DNA from: an uncultured Clostridia bacterium | GTDB taxonomy: Bacteria > Bacillota > Clostridia > Oscillospirales > CAG-272 | Length of the DNA stretch: 50,239 nucleotides | Reading direction: 5' to 3' | NCBI GenBank assembly: GCA_944391805.1 | Contig: CALXUY010000079.1 | Coordinates: 1 to 50,239 of the forward strand | Shown here: positions 31,120-39,757 of the stretch, in pieces | How the letters are laid out: every line of letters starts with the position of its first letter | How positions within the stretch are numbered: the first letter of the stretch is position 1 | The notes under the pieces: model-generated | The model's database searches: none | Told to the model about the DNA's origin: nothing | The model's input: the letters and a program-made list of their open reading frames with translations, nothing else | Made by a program: the position numbers and the translations under genes

Positions 31120-33375
31120 TCAGCTCCGGCTGTAGCAGAAGCGCAGCTCCGGCCGGGATACTGTGACAGTCAGCACGCCGCTCTGATCGCTGACATACGA
31201 ACGGCACAGCTCGTTCCCCTCGGAAATGACGCTCCAGACACCTCCCTTCAATCCGGTTACATGCCACCGGACCGGATCTCCGCCCGTATTGTCGATGCGA
31301 AGGATCATTTCCCCACCATATACGTCCTCGTCCTTCGGGAAGAACACCGCATGCGAGAGAAGCTGCACGCCCCAGAAGTCCTCGCTCTCAAGCAGCGCCG
31401 CACGCTCACTGCGGGTACAGCCGTTGTCGCAGACGTACATGGCGTTCAGAAAATAATCGGTTTTGGCGGGGCTGCCGGGTGAAACCTCAATTCTGCCCCA
31501 GCCGGTCTCCACACACTCCTTGAGCTGGCCGGTGACGTCATAGGGGTAATTCTTGCCGTCAATCAGGAACTCCTCCCCCTTTCCGCCCAGCGCCGTCAGC
31601 CGTGCCCCGTGCGGCAGCAGCATCTGCGCCACCAGCATCCCGTTGTACTGCGTCTCCGGGCCGAACAGGCACTTCGGACATGCGGTGCGGCGGATGGTAA
31701 CACGGCTGCCGCTGATCTCCGGCTCCTCCTGACAGTGCAGCAGAGAGGCTTTGCGGTAGGAAGCATCGGCGGCGGTCACACGGTCATACACCAGCATAAG
31801 TGCAGGGATAACGGGGTCGCCCGTCGGCACAAACGCCATGCGACGGATCACCTTTTCGGCCTTCGCGCCGTATGCGCCTGTGATGTCCCCTCCGATATAG
31901 GTGAAGGCAGGGTTTTCGTCGTGCCCCAGAACGGACGCCATGCGGAAGCGCGGATCCGAAAGCCATGCCGACAGGTCAAGCACCTCGCCCGGCACCATGA
32001 GCTGTCCGCCGGAATTGACCGCCCTGCCGTTTGTTTCGCCCGGCTTGTGGATCAGAATGCAGTTGTGCGCAACCGTTTGCTTGTTGTAGCTCATGTCGTG
32101 CGGAGAGCCGTAATGAATATAGGCGCCGGAATCGGATGCCAGAATGCCCTTGTAATAAAGCTGAAAGTGTCCGAAATCCATGTGGTGGTGATTGGCCGTC
32201 CACAGTCCGCCGATCTTCATCAGCGCCATCACGTCGGCCGAGTCGGGGCTGACATTGTAGCCGGTTCGCGCCATGGTCACGCCGAACGGGTCGCTGTAAT
32301 GCTTGACAAGCGGATAGGAATCCTCATAGTCGGCTTCGCCGACGGAATCGTCGTCAAAGATCATGAGCTGCACCGGTGTGAGCGTCAGCTCGGTATAGAA
32401 AAAGCGATCCCTGTTCCCCAGCTTCAGAAAGGCCTGCTTCCTGTAGACCGGGTCGCGGAAGAGATTCCCTGCGTAAAACCACGGAAATCCATACTGATCC
32501 CATCTTCCGCCAAACTCCAGATAGTCGTCGCCGTCGCGCAGCCCCTGCCCGTCCGGCCTGCGGAAATGCAGCCACATCGCCGGCAGCGTTTTCATTTTTG
32601 GCGAATACACCATTTCCCCGCACATTTTGCGGAACAGCCACGCCGACCACAGATCCCATGTGAAGCGGTAGCCGCCGTAAGAGGAACCGTTGATCGTCGC
32701 CTCGCTCCGGTACCAGAAGTTTCGTGCCGGAACATACAGATAAAAGAAGCGGCCGGCAACGAAATTGTAAATGTCGGGATACTCGTCGTATACGGCAATG
32801 GAGAAAGCCAGCCAGTCGCGCAGGAGCTGCGCCTCGGCCTGATGCCCGGCAACCACGCCGTAGCGACAGGGCGGCATTCCGATCTCCATCCCCGGGGCAA
32901 TGCGGTTTTCCACCGCGGCGACAATGGTATATTTATCGTCCTCTGTCAGCAGATCATGGCACCAGTCATAGACCTCGGCAGCCGTGAACATGGTTTGCCC
33001 CATGAAGCGGTAGTCGTCGGCCAGCCCGGCAAATGAAACCACACCGAAATACCGCCGGATTGCATCGATGGCCTCCCTGCCCTCCCGCTCGTCTCCGAAC
33101 AGCAGATACGCATATGCCTTGGCCTCAATGCAGGCCAGCGCCATGCCGCTCCGGGCCTCATCCTCACGGAGAACGCCGAGATCACTCCGCCGCAGCTCCT
33201 CAAACCGACTCGCCGCCGCTGCGTATACACTCCGGTTCAGTTTGTCGCGCAGCTCCGGCAGCTCGCCCTCCGCAACCATCAACCGTGGGTGCCTGCCTGG
33301 CGGGAGAATCCGCGGCGGCGGATATTGCCCCGCCGGCATCGGTTCAATTCTGCCAAGCGCGCCCTCCCTGCTCAT
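31120..33375 (-). CDS. Heparinase II/III-like polysaccharide lyase, cytoplasmic
   Basis: This 751-aa protein has the heparinase II/III layout: an alpha-helical toroid (about residues 40-360) followed by a beta-sandwich. The likely metal-binding or catalytic His residues lie in TANHHHMDFGHFQLYYKG (about 392-409), with the following DSGAYIHYGS and VAHNC. No signal peptide is present, so it should act in the cytoplasm on imported oligosaccharides. The start overlaps the stop of the DapA-like gene by ATGA. The sugar is likely a uronate-containing chain, judged from the family. A secreted relative is at 39737. Confidence 0.88.
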   Translation of the reverse strand: MSREGALGRIEPMPAGQYPPPRILPPGRHPRLMVAEGELPELRDKLNRSVYAAAASRFEELRRSDLGVLREDEARSGMALACIEAKAYAYLLFGDEREGREAIDAIRRYFGVVSFAGLADDYRFMGQTMFTAAEVYDWCHDLLTEDDKYTIVAAVENRIAPGMEIGMPPCRYGVVAGHQAEAQLLRDWLAFSIAVYDEYPDIYNFVAGRFFYLYVPARNFWYRSEATINGSSYGGYRFTWDLWSAWLFRKMCGEMVYSPKMKTLPAMWLHFRRPDGQGLRDGDDYLEFGGRWDQYGFPWFYAGNLFRDPVYRKQAFLKLGNRDRFFYTELTLTPVQLMIFDDDSVGEADYEDSYPLVKHYSDPFGVTMARTGYNVSPDSADVMALMKIGGLWTANHHHMDFGHFQLYYKGILASDSGAYIHYGSPHDMSYNKQTVAHNCILIHKPGETNGRAVNSGGQLMVPGEVLDLSAWLSDPRFRMASVLGHDENPAFTYIGGDITGAYGAKAEKVIRRMAFVPTGDPVIPALMLVYDRVTAADASYRKASLLHCQEEPEISGSRVTIRRTACPKCLFGPETQYNGMLVAQMLLPHGARLTALGGKGEEFLIDGKNYPYDVTGQLKECVETGWGRIEVSPGSPAKTDYFLNAMYVCDNGCTRSERAALLESEDFWGVQLLSHAVFFPKDEDVYGGEMILRIDNTGGDPVRWHVTGLKGGVWSVISEGNELCRSYVSDQSGVLTVTVSRPELRFCYSRS

Positions 33376-34427
33376 CGCGTCACCCCCCGCGACCGCAGAT
33401 ATTCGCTCACAAAATCATCGTCGGTCAGGTGCGGATACATGGCGAGAATCCGGTCAATCTCCGCTCTCTGCCCCTCGGAAAGGCGTTCCTTTTCGGACAG
33501 ACAGTGGATGTACTTCATCAGCCCCTGCCGGCGGAGAATCTCATGAATGCCCGAGATGCACCCGGCAAAATCATGCGTCGCATCAAAGATCACACCGTTT
33601 GCGTCGGTGATCTGGGTTGCCAGCACCGGCAGCTCGGGGTCATTCGGATTGCTGCGGATCCGCTCAAACAGCTTCACCACATTGTGGGTCCAGACCGACC
33701 AGTGGCCGAGCAGCCCGCCGTCGAACCGCCGGGTGACAACACGGTCGCCGTCCGGAAAGCGAAAAACCGAGAGCAGGTCGAACACGATGCTGTCGTCATT
33801 TCCTGTATACAGTGCGATCCGATCGGCACGGGAGGAGAAGGCAACCGCGCGGACAACGTCAATGGTTGCATAGCGGTTAAACGCCGCGCATTTGACGCCG
33901 ACCACTCCTTCGATTTCAGCGAATCGGCTCCAATAATCGTAGGAAAGCCGCCTGCCTCCAACCGCCGTTTGAAGATAGAAGCCGATCACCGGCATTTCCT
34001 TTGCCACGGCTGCGGTGCGTTCCAGCAGATATTCCTCACTCTTGTCATTCAGCCCTCCCGGACTGAGCAGGACGGCGTCGTAGCCGTACTTCCGCGCGAG
34101 CTTTGCCTCGGCCACTGCCTGCCCGGTCGGTCCGCACACCCCCGCCACGCGGACAATCACTTTGCCCGTCCGCTTTTCATATGCATCGATGGATTCCGCC
34201 ACGGTGGCAATCACCGGCTCAAACAGATGAAATTGCGGATTACGGATTTCAAACTGTGTGCTGTGAACCGCGGTTGCAATTCCGCCGGCGCCCGCCTCCA
34301 GATAGTATTCGTTCAGCAGCCGCTGCCCGTCCGGATCAAAACGCCGATCGGCGTCCAGCACCAGTGGAGTGGCGGGAATTACGGTGCCTTCCGCGAAAAT
34401 TTGCAATGCTTTCTCGGTCCTGTTCAT
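33372..34427 (-). CDS. DapA/NanA-type aldolase
   Basis: This 351-aa TIM-barrel enzyme of the dihydrodipicolinate synthase family has the catalytic Tyr in IGFYLQTAVGG and the Schiff-base Lys in GVVGVKCAAFNRYAT. It is longer than DapA (about 290), with an extended C-terminal helical part. That resembles members annotated as 2-keto-3-deoxy sugar-acid aldolases. It is coupled to the lyase gene by a 4-base overlap. The lyase should yield 4,5-unsaturated uronates whose breakdown ends in 2-keto-3-deoxy acids, so aldol cleavage to pyruvate is a fitting role. AAGGGGG precedes the ATG. Confidence 0.85.
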   Translation of the reverse strand: MNRTEKALQIFAEGTVIPATPLVLDADRRFDPDGQRLLNEYYLEAGAGGIATAVHSTQFEIRNPQFHLFEPVIATVAESIDAYEKRTGKVIVRVAGVCGPTGQAVAEAKLARKYGYDAVLLSPGGLNDKSEEYLLERTAAVAKEMPVIGFYLQTAVGGRRLSYDYWSRFAEIEGVVGVKCAAFNRYATIDVVRAVAFSSRADRIALYTGNDDSIVFDLLSVFRFPDGDRVVTRRFDGGLLGHWSVWTHNVVKLFERIRSNPNDPELPVLATQITDANGVIFDATHDFAGCISGIHEILRRQGLMKYIHCLSEKERLSEGQRAEIDRILAMYPHLTDDDFVSEYLRSRGVTR

Positions 34428-34496
34428 AATTAACCCCCTTATGCGCTCCGCATTCTCGCGGATACGGATTTCAGAATGTTCTGCGCCCGCCGGTTT

Positions 34497-35060
34497 TCAG
34501 CGTGCTCGGAAGGCCTCGCTGTTGTAATATTTGAGCAGCTTCAGCGTTTTTTCTTCGGTTTCAAATATCAGCAGGGTTTTTTCGCCCGACTCCGGCTCAT
34601 AAATGGCGTAGTAATTGTTGATGGAATCGATGTCCGAAACATACGCCAGCTTCTGATCCGCCGCATACGCATCGGCCTCCGCCTTTCCCGCCCCCTCATA
34701 GGGGGCAATGATTTTCAGATCGTGCACCCGGCAGGAGAACAGCTCCTTTCGGCTCAGCCCGCCGTAGATCACGGCAAAGCCCAGATTGCCCTCGTGTATG
34801 GTCAGCTCATACTCGATTTTCGTATAACGCCATGTGAAAAAGATCAGGATGCATTCGGTCACCAGCATCAGCGCCATGAGCGGGGCAACCAGCCGCAGCA
34901 TGATCCCCAGAATCAGCCAGACGGCGACATACGCGATGTAGAGCAGTATCATCAAGATACGCCGTATCCGGATCTTTCCGTCCACTTTGGGAAGGATGCT
35001 CTTGACGACAGAGCGCTCATCCTCAAACTTGGAATAAGCCGATTTTTTGATTTTTCCCAT
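34497..35060 (-). CDS. Small membrane protein, unknown
   Basis: The protein is 187 aa and I do not recognise the family. The first 30 residues are basic and polar. Two hydrophobic segments follow (about 35-55 and 57-77) separated by a very short turn. The soluble C-terminal domain (about 80-187) is beta-rich, with YELTIHEGNLGFAVIYGGLS, and ends in a helix; this recalls bacterial PH-like domains attached to a membrane hairpin. AAAAGGAG precedes ATG 35060. It lies between a DapA-like and an acetyltransferase gene. It may be a housekeeping passenger rather than a pathway member. Confidence 0.7.
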   Translation of the reverse strand: MGKIKKSAYSKFEDERSVVKSILPKVDGKIRIRRILMILLYIAYVAVWLILGIMLRLVAPLMALMLVTECILIFFTWRYTKIEYELTIHEGNLGFAVIYGGLSRKELFSCRVHDLKIIAPYEGAGKAEADAYAADQKLAYVSDIDSINNYYAIYEPESGEKTLLIFETEEKTLKLLKYYNSEAFRAR

Positions 35061-35089
35061 TTCAGTTTCTCCTTTTCGGTTTGGATGAT

Positions 35090-36229
35090 TTATATGTGAT
35101 CCGCCATTCTCATGGAGAGGGGCAGCGGAAACCAACAACGCACGGCCGCAGGCAGGCTCCGGCGGTATCCGGAGAATTCCGAGAAAAACAGCTCCATCGC
35201 ATCCCGGTAGGAGAGGATAAGCTCCGGCCGTCCGGCCGCGGCGGCGCTCACCTCCGGCTTCCCGTTTTTCACCGAAATCCGCAGAGCTTCATCTCCGCCG
35301 ACCCCGTGAATCAGGGCGGTCAGCTCTCCGTCATCCAGCCCCTCCTGCGCGGCCTTCAGCTTCAGCATCGCCGCCAGAACCGCGCGGAAACGGAACACAA
35401 GGGATTTTTCCCAGCGATCCACTCTGTAATTTTCAGCGATCTGCCCGGCCTCACAGATCAGCCGTCGCTCATAGGACGGCAGGCAGATGCGGATATCCCC
35501 GAAGGCATCGGTCAGCGCCCGGCTCATATCCGCAAAATCGCGCGGATCGTTCAGCACCGCCTCCCGGATTTCATCGTCCTTCCTCAGGCAATACCCCTCC
35601 TGCCTCCCTCCCCGCAGCACGGCATATGGCCGATAGCCCCAGGAGCACAAAGTATCGTAAAAGCACTCGGTCCCACGCTCCGCATGAAAGGGCTGCTGCC
35701 TGTGCAGCCGCTCGGTTTCCGCAAGCAGCGCCTGGTTCTCCCGGGTGATTCTGCGCACCGACAGCTCGGGCGCGGTTTCCTTTCCAAAGCAGTGCCGGAC
35801 ATTGGCACGGGTAATGGCGAAGGCATATTCAAAGCCTGCCGGCTCAAAACCGAACCGTGCATAGCGCTGTCGCTGCCCGCCCAGTGTTGCAAAATCATAT
35901 TCCTCTGCCTGTGCGGCGCGCACCGCCTGCGTCATGAGAAACGACATCATCCCCTGCCCCCGGCAGGATTCCGCCACCGCCACATTGCCGACGGCACAGC
36001 AGCGCAGCTCCTCTCCGGCTGCCCGCAGTCTGACCGGAACCATTCCGGCAGCCCCGCAGATGCGGCCGCTTTCCCGCACCGCAAGCTGATACCGGCACGG
36101 GTCGTTCTCCCGCCGATAGAGCTTGGGGAGAAAGCTGACAAAGCCCTGCTCCGGCGCAAAACCGAACGCCCGGTTCAGAAACGCCATCAATTCATCATAA
36201 TCACTGTCTGCCAGCCGTTCTGTCCGCAC
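35090..36229 (-). CDS. Eis-like GNAT acetyltransferase
   Basis: This 379-aa protein has the Eis-type three-part arrangement. The N-terminal GNAT domain has CCAVGNVAVAESCRGQGMMS and LGGQRQRYARFGFEPAGFEY. A second GNAT-like domain lies around residues 160-280. A sterol-carrier-like C-terminal domain ends LSYRDAMELFFSEFSGYR. The GTG at 36229 is chosen because GAGGTG lies 5 bases upstream, 4 bases after the sdaA stop. Some Eis relatives acetylate aminoglycosides. The natural substrate here is unknown. Confidence 0.85.
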   Translation of the reverse strand: MRTERLADSDYDELMAFLNRAFGFAPEQGFVSFLPKLYRRENDPCRYQLAVRESGRICGAAGMVPVRLRAAGEELRCCAVGNVAVAESCRGQGMMSFLMTQAVRAAQAEEYDFATLGGQRQRYARFGFEPAGFEYAFAITRANVRHCFGKETAPELSVRRITRENQALLAETERLHRQQPFHAERGTECFYDTLCSWGYRPYAVLRGGRQEGYCLRKDDEIREAVLNDPRDFADMSRALTDAFGDIRICLPSYERRLICEAGQIAENYRVDRWEKSLVFRFRAVLAAMLKLKAAQEGLDDGELTALIHGVGGDEALRISVKNGKPEVSAAAAGRPELILSYRDAMELFFSEFSGYRRSLPAAVRCWFPLPLSMRMADHI

Positions 36230-36233
36230 CCGA

Positions 36234-37466
36234 TCACCTCCCAGCCGCCCCGGACACGCGTCCGGCTTTTCCGTACAGCTTTGCCAAGCCTCCCACCGAG
36301 GTCTCCCGATAGGCGCTGAGCAGATCCCGTCCGGTTTCATACATGTTGTTTACAATGCAGTCGAAGGACACCTTCTGCGTATTCGACACCACCCCGGCAA
36401 GCATCGCAGCATGAACGGCTCTCTGCGCCGCGACCGAATTGCGTTCGATACAGGGGATCTGCACCAGCCCGCAAACGGGATCGCAGGTCAGCCCAATGTA
36501 GTGCTCCATCGCGTTTTCCGCCGCGTATTCGATCTGCCGAAAGCTGTAATGCCGCAGCTGCGCCAACGCGGTGGTTGCCATGCAGCATGCGGTTCCGATC
36601 TCGGCCTGACATCCGCATTCGGCTCCGCTGATGGAGGCGTTGGATTTGATCACATTGCCGACAATCCCCGCCGCCGCAAGTGCGTCCAGAATCTCCTCGT
36701 CCCGGTAGCCGCCGCTCTCCTGCGCCTGAAGCAGCACCGCCGGGAGCACGCCGCACGCGCCGCAGGTCGGAGCGGTTGTAATGATGCCACCCGAAGCATT
36801 CTGCTCGCTGACCGCAAAGGCATACGCGCTCAGAATCCGGCTCTCATATGTGGCGGCCCGCTCATTTTCAATCGTACCGTTGTAGAGCATTGCCGCCTTT
36901 CTGCGAACGCTCAGTCCGCCGGGCAGAATTCCCTCGGCCCGGATTCCCTCCGCCACGGCCCGCTTCATCACCATCCACACCTGCTCCAAATGCCGGTACA
37001 GCTCCGGACGGTCGAACTGCCGTGCAAATTGCGGCAGCGTCATTCGATGCTTTTTGCAGTAGGAAACAATCTCTGAAAAGCTCTGCTGGGGGTAACGTTC
37101 CTCCGTGGCGAGTGCCGGCCTGCCGTCGATCTCAATCTCTCCGCCCCCAACGCTCCTGACCCGCCAAAAGCCTGCCTGCCGGCTCTCCCGGTATGCGATC
37201 AGATCCATCGTGTTGGGATGTGCGAGCGGAAAACCGGGATGCTCCACAAATTCAATTTTCAGCGGCCTGTCGCCGAATACCTGTCGCATGACACGATCGG
37301 TCCCGTGCCCCTTTCCTGTCAGGCAAAGCGAACCATACAGCCTGACCCGGTAGCTCTCCGCATCCGGATATTCCCCCAAAAACAGGGTTGCCGCCTTTTC
37401 CGGCCCCATCGTATGAGAGCTGGACGGTCCTCTGCCGATTCGGTAAATTTCAGTAATGGATTTCAT
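36234..37466 (-). CDS. sdaA: L-serine dehydratase, iron-sulfur, single chain
   Basis: This 410-aa enzyme deaminates L-serine to pyruvate and ammonia in the cytoplasm, using an oxygen-sensitive [4Fe-4S] cluster. Residues 1-130 are the beta-like domain (SITEIYRIGRGPSSSHTMGP). The rest is the alpha-like domain with cluster Cys candidates in APTCGACGVLP, GAECGCQAEIGTACCMA and LTCDPVCGLVQIPCIERN. The fused form is normal for many bacteria, whereas Clostridium and Bacillus often split it. No strong ribosome binding site is visible before the ATG at 37466. Its place at the head of the long same-strand block may mean that it is only loosely linked to the sugar genes. Confidence 0.94.
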   Translation of the reverse strand: MKSITEIYRIGRGPSSSHTMGPEKAATLFLGEYPDAESYRVRLYGSLCLTGKGHGTDRVMRQVFGDRPLKIEFVEHPGFPLAHPNTMDLIAYRESRQAGFWRVRSVGGGEIEIDGRPALATEERYPQQSFSEIVSYCKKHRMTLPQFARQFDRPELYRHLEQVWMVMKRAVAEGIRAEGILPGGLSVRRKAAMLYNGTIENERAATYESRILSAYAFAVSEQNASGGIITTAPTCGACGVLPAVLLQAQESGGYRDEEILDALAAAGIVGNVIKSNASISGAECGCQAEIGTACCMATTALAQLRHYSFRQIEYAAENAMEHYIGLTCDPVCGLVQIPCIERNSVAAQRAVHAAMLAGVVSNTQKVSFDCIVNNMYETGRDLLSAYRETSVGGLAKLYGKAGRVSGAAGR

Positions 37467-37532
37467 AGCTTTCTACGCCCGGCTCCAAGCCCTTTCCGAT
37501 CATAATTTTTGAAACGATTTTCGATCCGGTGA

Positions 37533-37561
37533 TTGACAAATTAATTTTGCCGTGGTATTAT
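37533..37561 (+). promoter_or_regulatory. Sigma-A promoter for the MocA operon
   Basis: TTGACA (37533-37538), 17-base spacer, TATTAT (37556-37561). The -35 box is exact and the -10 box has one change. A GGTTATATTA element follows at 37571-37580, inside the leader, and resembles sites near 46182-46211. Confidence 0.75.
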
Positions 37562-37638
37562 ATAAACAGTTGGTTATATTATTGACTGAAAATTCTGCCC
37601 CATGTGGGACAAACCATTCAGAAAAAGGGAGAACAAAC

Positions 37639-38502
37639 ATGAAAGAAACAAATATCAAACGGGTTGCCATTCTTGGCACGGAAAGCTCCCACGCGCGCGC
37701 GTTTGCCCGGCTTTTGCAGGGCTCCCGCACGGTCAGGCTGATCGGAGCCTACGGCGCCGAGGAGGCAGCCAACCGCGGCTTCCGTGAGGCCTTTGGAGTG
37801 GAGTGCTCCGCCGCTCCCGACGCGTTCTGCGGAGAGGTTGACGGTGTGCTGATCACCGCACGGAACGGTGCGGATCATCTGGCACTCGCGCGGCCATACC
37901 TGCGCCCGGGACAGACCGTATTTGTGGACAAACCGCTCTGCAACGATCCGCATGAGGCGGATGAACTGATTGCGCTTGCCCGGGAAAACCGCGCCAAGCT
38001 CTGCGGCGGCTCCTGCCTGAAATTTGCCACACCCCTGCTCCGCCTGCGCGCCAGTGTGGAAGACGACCCGGACGGCGTGGTCGGCGCCAGCTTTTCGGCG
38101 CCGGTCGAAATGCAAAGCACATACGGCGGCTTTCTGTTTTATGCCCCCCACCTGATCGAAATGGCTCTCACGGTGCTCAAGACCCCGATCCGCTCGGTAC
38201 GCGCCATCCGCCAAGGGGACATCGTCACCGCGCTCCTGCGCTATGACCGGTTCTGTGCCTCGCTGTTCTTCGGCTGTGACGCCTACACCGCCGCGGTCTC
38301 CTTCCGCATCTGCGGCAGGCACTGCGAGGTCAGGCTGGACAGCATCCCCTCTCTCTACGCCAAAGAGCTTTCGCATTTCTGCCGCCTGCTGTCGGCGCCC
38401 CCGGAGGAAGCCGCGGATTTCCCGGCGCTTGCCGAACACGTCCGTGTCGCCGACGCCATCCGCAAAGCCTATGAGACGGATACCGAAATTCTTCTGCCCT
38501 GA
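37639..38502 (+). CDS. Gfo/Idh/MocA family oxidoreductase
   Basis: This 287-aa protein has an N-terminal NAD-binding domain starting KRVAILGTESSHARAFARLL, where the usual GxGxxG is varied. VDGVLITARNGADHLALARP follows, then the family motif VFVDKPLCND with the substrate-contacting Lys. The C-terminal half is the alpha/beta dimerisation and substrate domain. It is shorter than many members (330-380 aa). AAAGGGAG lies upstream of the ATG. It is the first gene of a two-gene plus-strand unit divergent from sdaA, followed by an amidohydrolase 88 bases later. It probably oxidises a sugar or sugar acid. Confidence 0.86.
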   Translation: MKETNIKRVAILGTESSHARAFARLLQGSRTVRLIGAYGAEEAANRGFREAFGVECSAAPDAFCGEVDGVLITARNGADHLALARPYLRPGQTVFVDKPLCNDPHEADELIALARENRAKLCGGSCLKFATPLLRLRASVEDDPDGVVGASFSAPVEMQSTYGGFLFYAPHLIEMALTVLKTPIRSVRAIRQGDIVTALLRYDRFCASLFFGCDAYTAAVSFRICGRHCEVRLDSIPSLYAKELSHFCRLLSAPPEEAADFPALAEHVRVADAIRKAYETDTEILLP

Positions 38503-38590
38503 TGCTGTTACAAAATCATTCTATCACACCCGCATCCCGATGTCAAGTAATTTCCGAAATTTGTGTAAAAAATCTAAGGAGGAAGCAGCC

Positions 38591-39643
38591 ATGCTGTCTT
38601 ATTTTGAAAAAACCGCACTCGATGAAGAATTCTTCAACAAATGGATCAACCCCCGCCTTCCGCAGGAGATTTTTGACATGCATCTGCACGTCACCCGCCC
38701 GTGCGACACCGTTGGCGTTCCCCAGTCCACCATCGACGGGGACTGGGCCATGCAATGCGGGTTCCAAATGGAGGAGAGCGATCTGGATCACTACTGCCGC
38801 ACGCTCTGGCCCGGCCGTCGGGTTTGGTGCAACGCTTTTCCCATGCCGATCCGCGGGGTGGATCTGATGAGCGCGAACAGGCATCTCGCCGCTCTGCTGC
38901 AAAATCAAAACGCCGACGCTCCTGTGCAGATCCGGGCGGCCGAAATGGCCATTGACCCATCATTCTCCCCTGAGGAATGTGAAGAAATGCTGCTGCGCTG
39001 CGGATTTCTCGGCTACAAGCCCTATCCCGATCTGGTATCCGGCCGGAAGGGTGCGGACATCCGCATCCCCGATTTTCTCCCGGACGCCTTCATGCACACA
39101 CTGGACCGCCACAAACGCGCCGTCACCATTCACCTGCCCCGGGCCGAGCGAATCGCGTCTCCTCTGAACATCAGGGAGCTGCTCGAGCTGCGGCAGAAGT
39201 TCCCGGATGCGAAAATCATCATCGCGCACTATGGCAGAAGCTACAACATAGAGGTCATTCAAAAGGCCTATGCCGAGATGGGCAGGGACATCGAGGGCTT
39301 TTATTTCGACAACGCCGCCGTCCTCAATCCGCAGGTACACCGTTTTATGCTGGAGCACATTCCGCAGGACCGCATTTTTTACGGCAGCGATATGCCCCTG
39401 CTGCTGTGGCACGGGAAACGGACATGGGAGAACGGCACCTATCACAACCATGCCCGGGAGCAATTCCGCTGGAACGCAAACGCGCCCGAGAGCGAAGCCG
39501 AGCGCAGCGGCTACACCTTTTTCCTGTACGAGCAGGCAAAGCATCTGCTCGACGCCATCTACAGCGTCGGCGGCAGAGCACTTGCGGAAAAGGTATATTG
39601 CAAAAACGCGAAGGCGTTTGTCACTTCAGTGCTGAATCAGTAA
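38591..39643 (+). CDS. Amidohydrolase 2 family metal-dependent hydrolase
   Basis: This 350-aa TIM-barrel metal enzyme (PF04909-like) has the first metal motif IFDMHLHVTRP near residue 30. Later His residues lie in AVTIHLPRAER and IIIAHYGRSYN, and the final Asp in FYGSDMPLLLWHG. Relatives include lactonases and decarboxylases such as L-fuconolactone hydrolase. Next to a Gfo/Idh/MocA dehydrogenase, a lactonase step that opens an oxidised sugar is a reasonable inference. TAAGGAGGA precedes ATG 38591. The terminator at 39723 ends the unit and overlaps the converging gene. Confidence 0.87.
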   Translation: MLSYFEKTALDEEFFNKWINPRLPQEIFDMHLHVTRPCDTVGVPQSTIDGDWAMQCGFQMEESDLDHYCRTLWPGRRVWCNAFPMPIRGVDLMSANRHLAALLQNQNADAPVQIRAAEMAIDPSFSPEECEEMLLRCGFLGYKPYPDLVSGRKGADIRIPDFLPDAFMHTLDRHKRAVTIHLPRAERIASPLNIRELLELRQKFPDAKIIIAHYGRSYNIEVIQKAYAEMGRDIEGFYFDNAAVLNPQVHRFMLEHIPQDRIFYGSDMPLLLWHGKRTWENGTYHNHAREQFRWNANAPESEAERSGYTFFLYEQAKHLLDAIYSVGGRALAEKVYCKNAKAFVTSVLNQ

Positions 39644-39722
39644 CCCGCTTCGCGGCGCAATGCCGGAAGCCGTCTGTCAATCGGGGGGATTCCCGTTCGG
39701 GGATTCCCCCATCCGTCTGCCC

Positions 39723-39757
39723 GACCGATGAATCGGTCAGGCTTTCTTTTTCTTTTT
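39723..39757 (+). terminator. Terminator overlapping the converging gene end
   Basis: GACCGA (39723-39728), loop TGAA, TCGGTC (39733-39738), followed by a T-rich run CTTTCTTTTTCTTTTT. It ends the amidohydrolase unit on the plus strand. The same T run is, on the minus strand, the AAG/AAA codons for the Lys tail of the secreted lyase that stops at 39737. Confidence 0.75.

Noticed and set aside
37467..37638. Minus-strand promoter for sdaA
   Set aside because: I found TATAAT-like boxes but no partner -35 box at proper spacing. The start of the long minus-strand operon remains unlocated.
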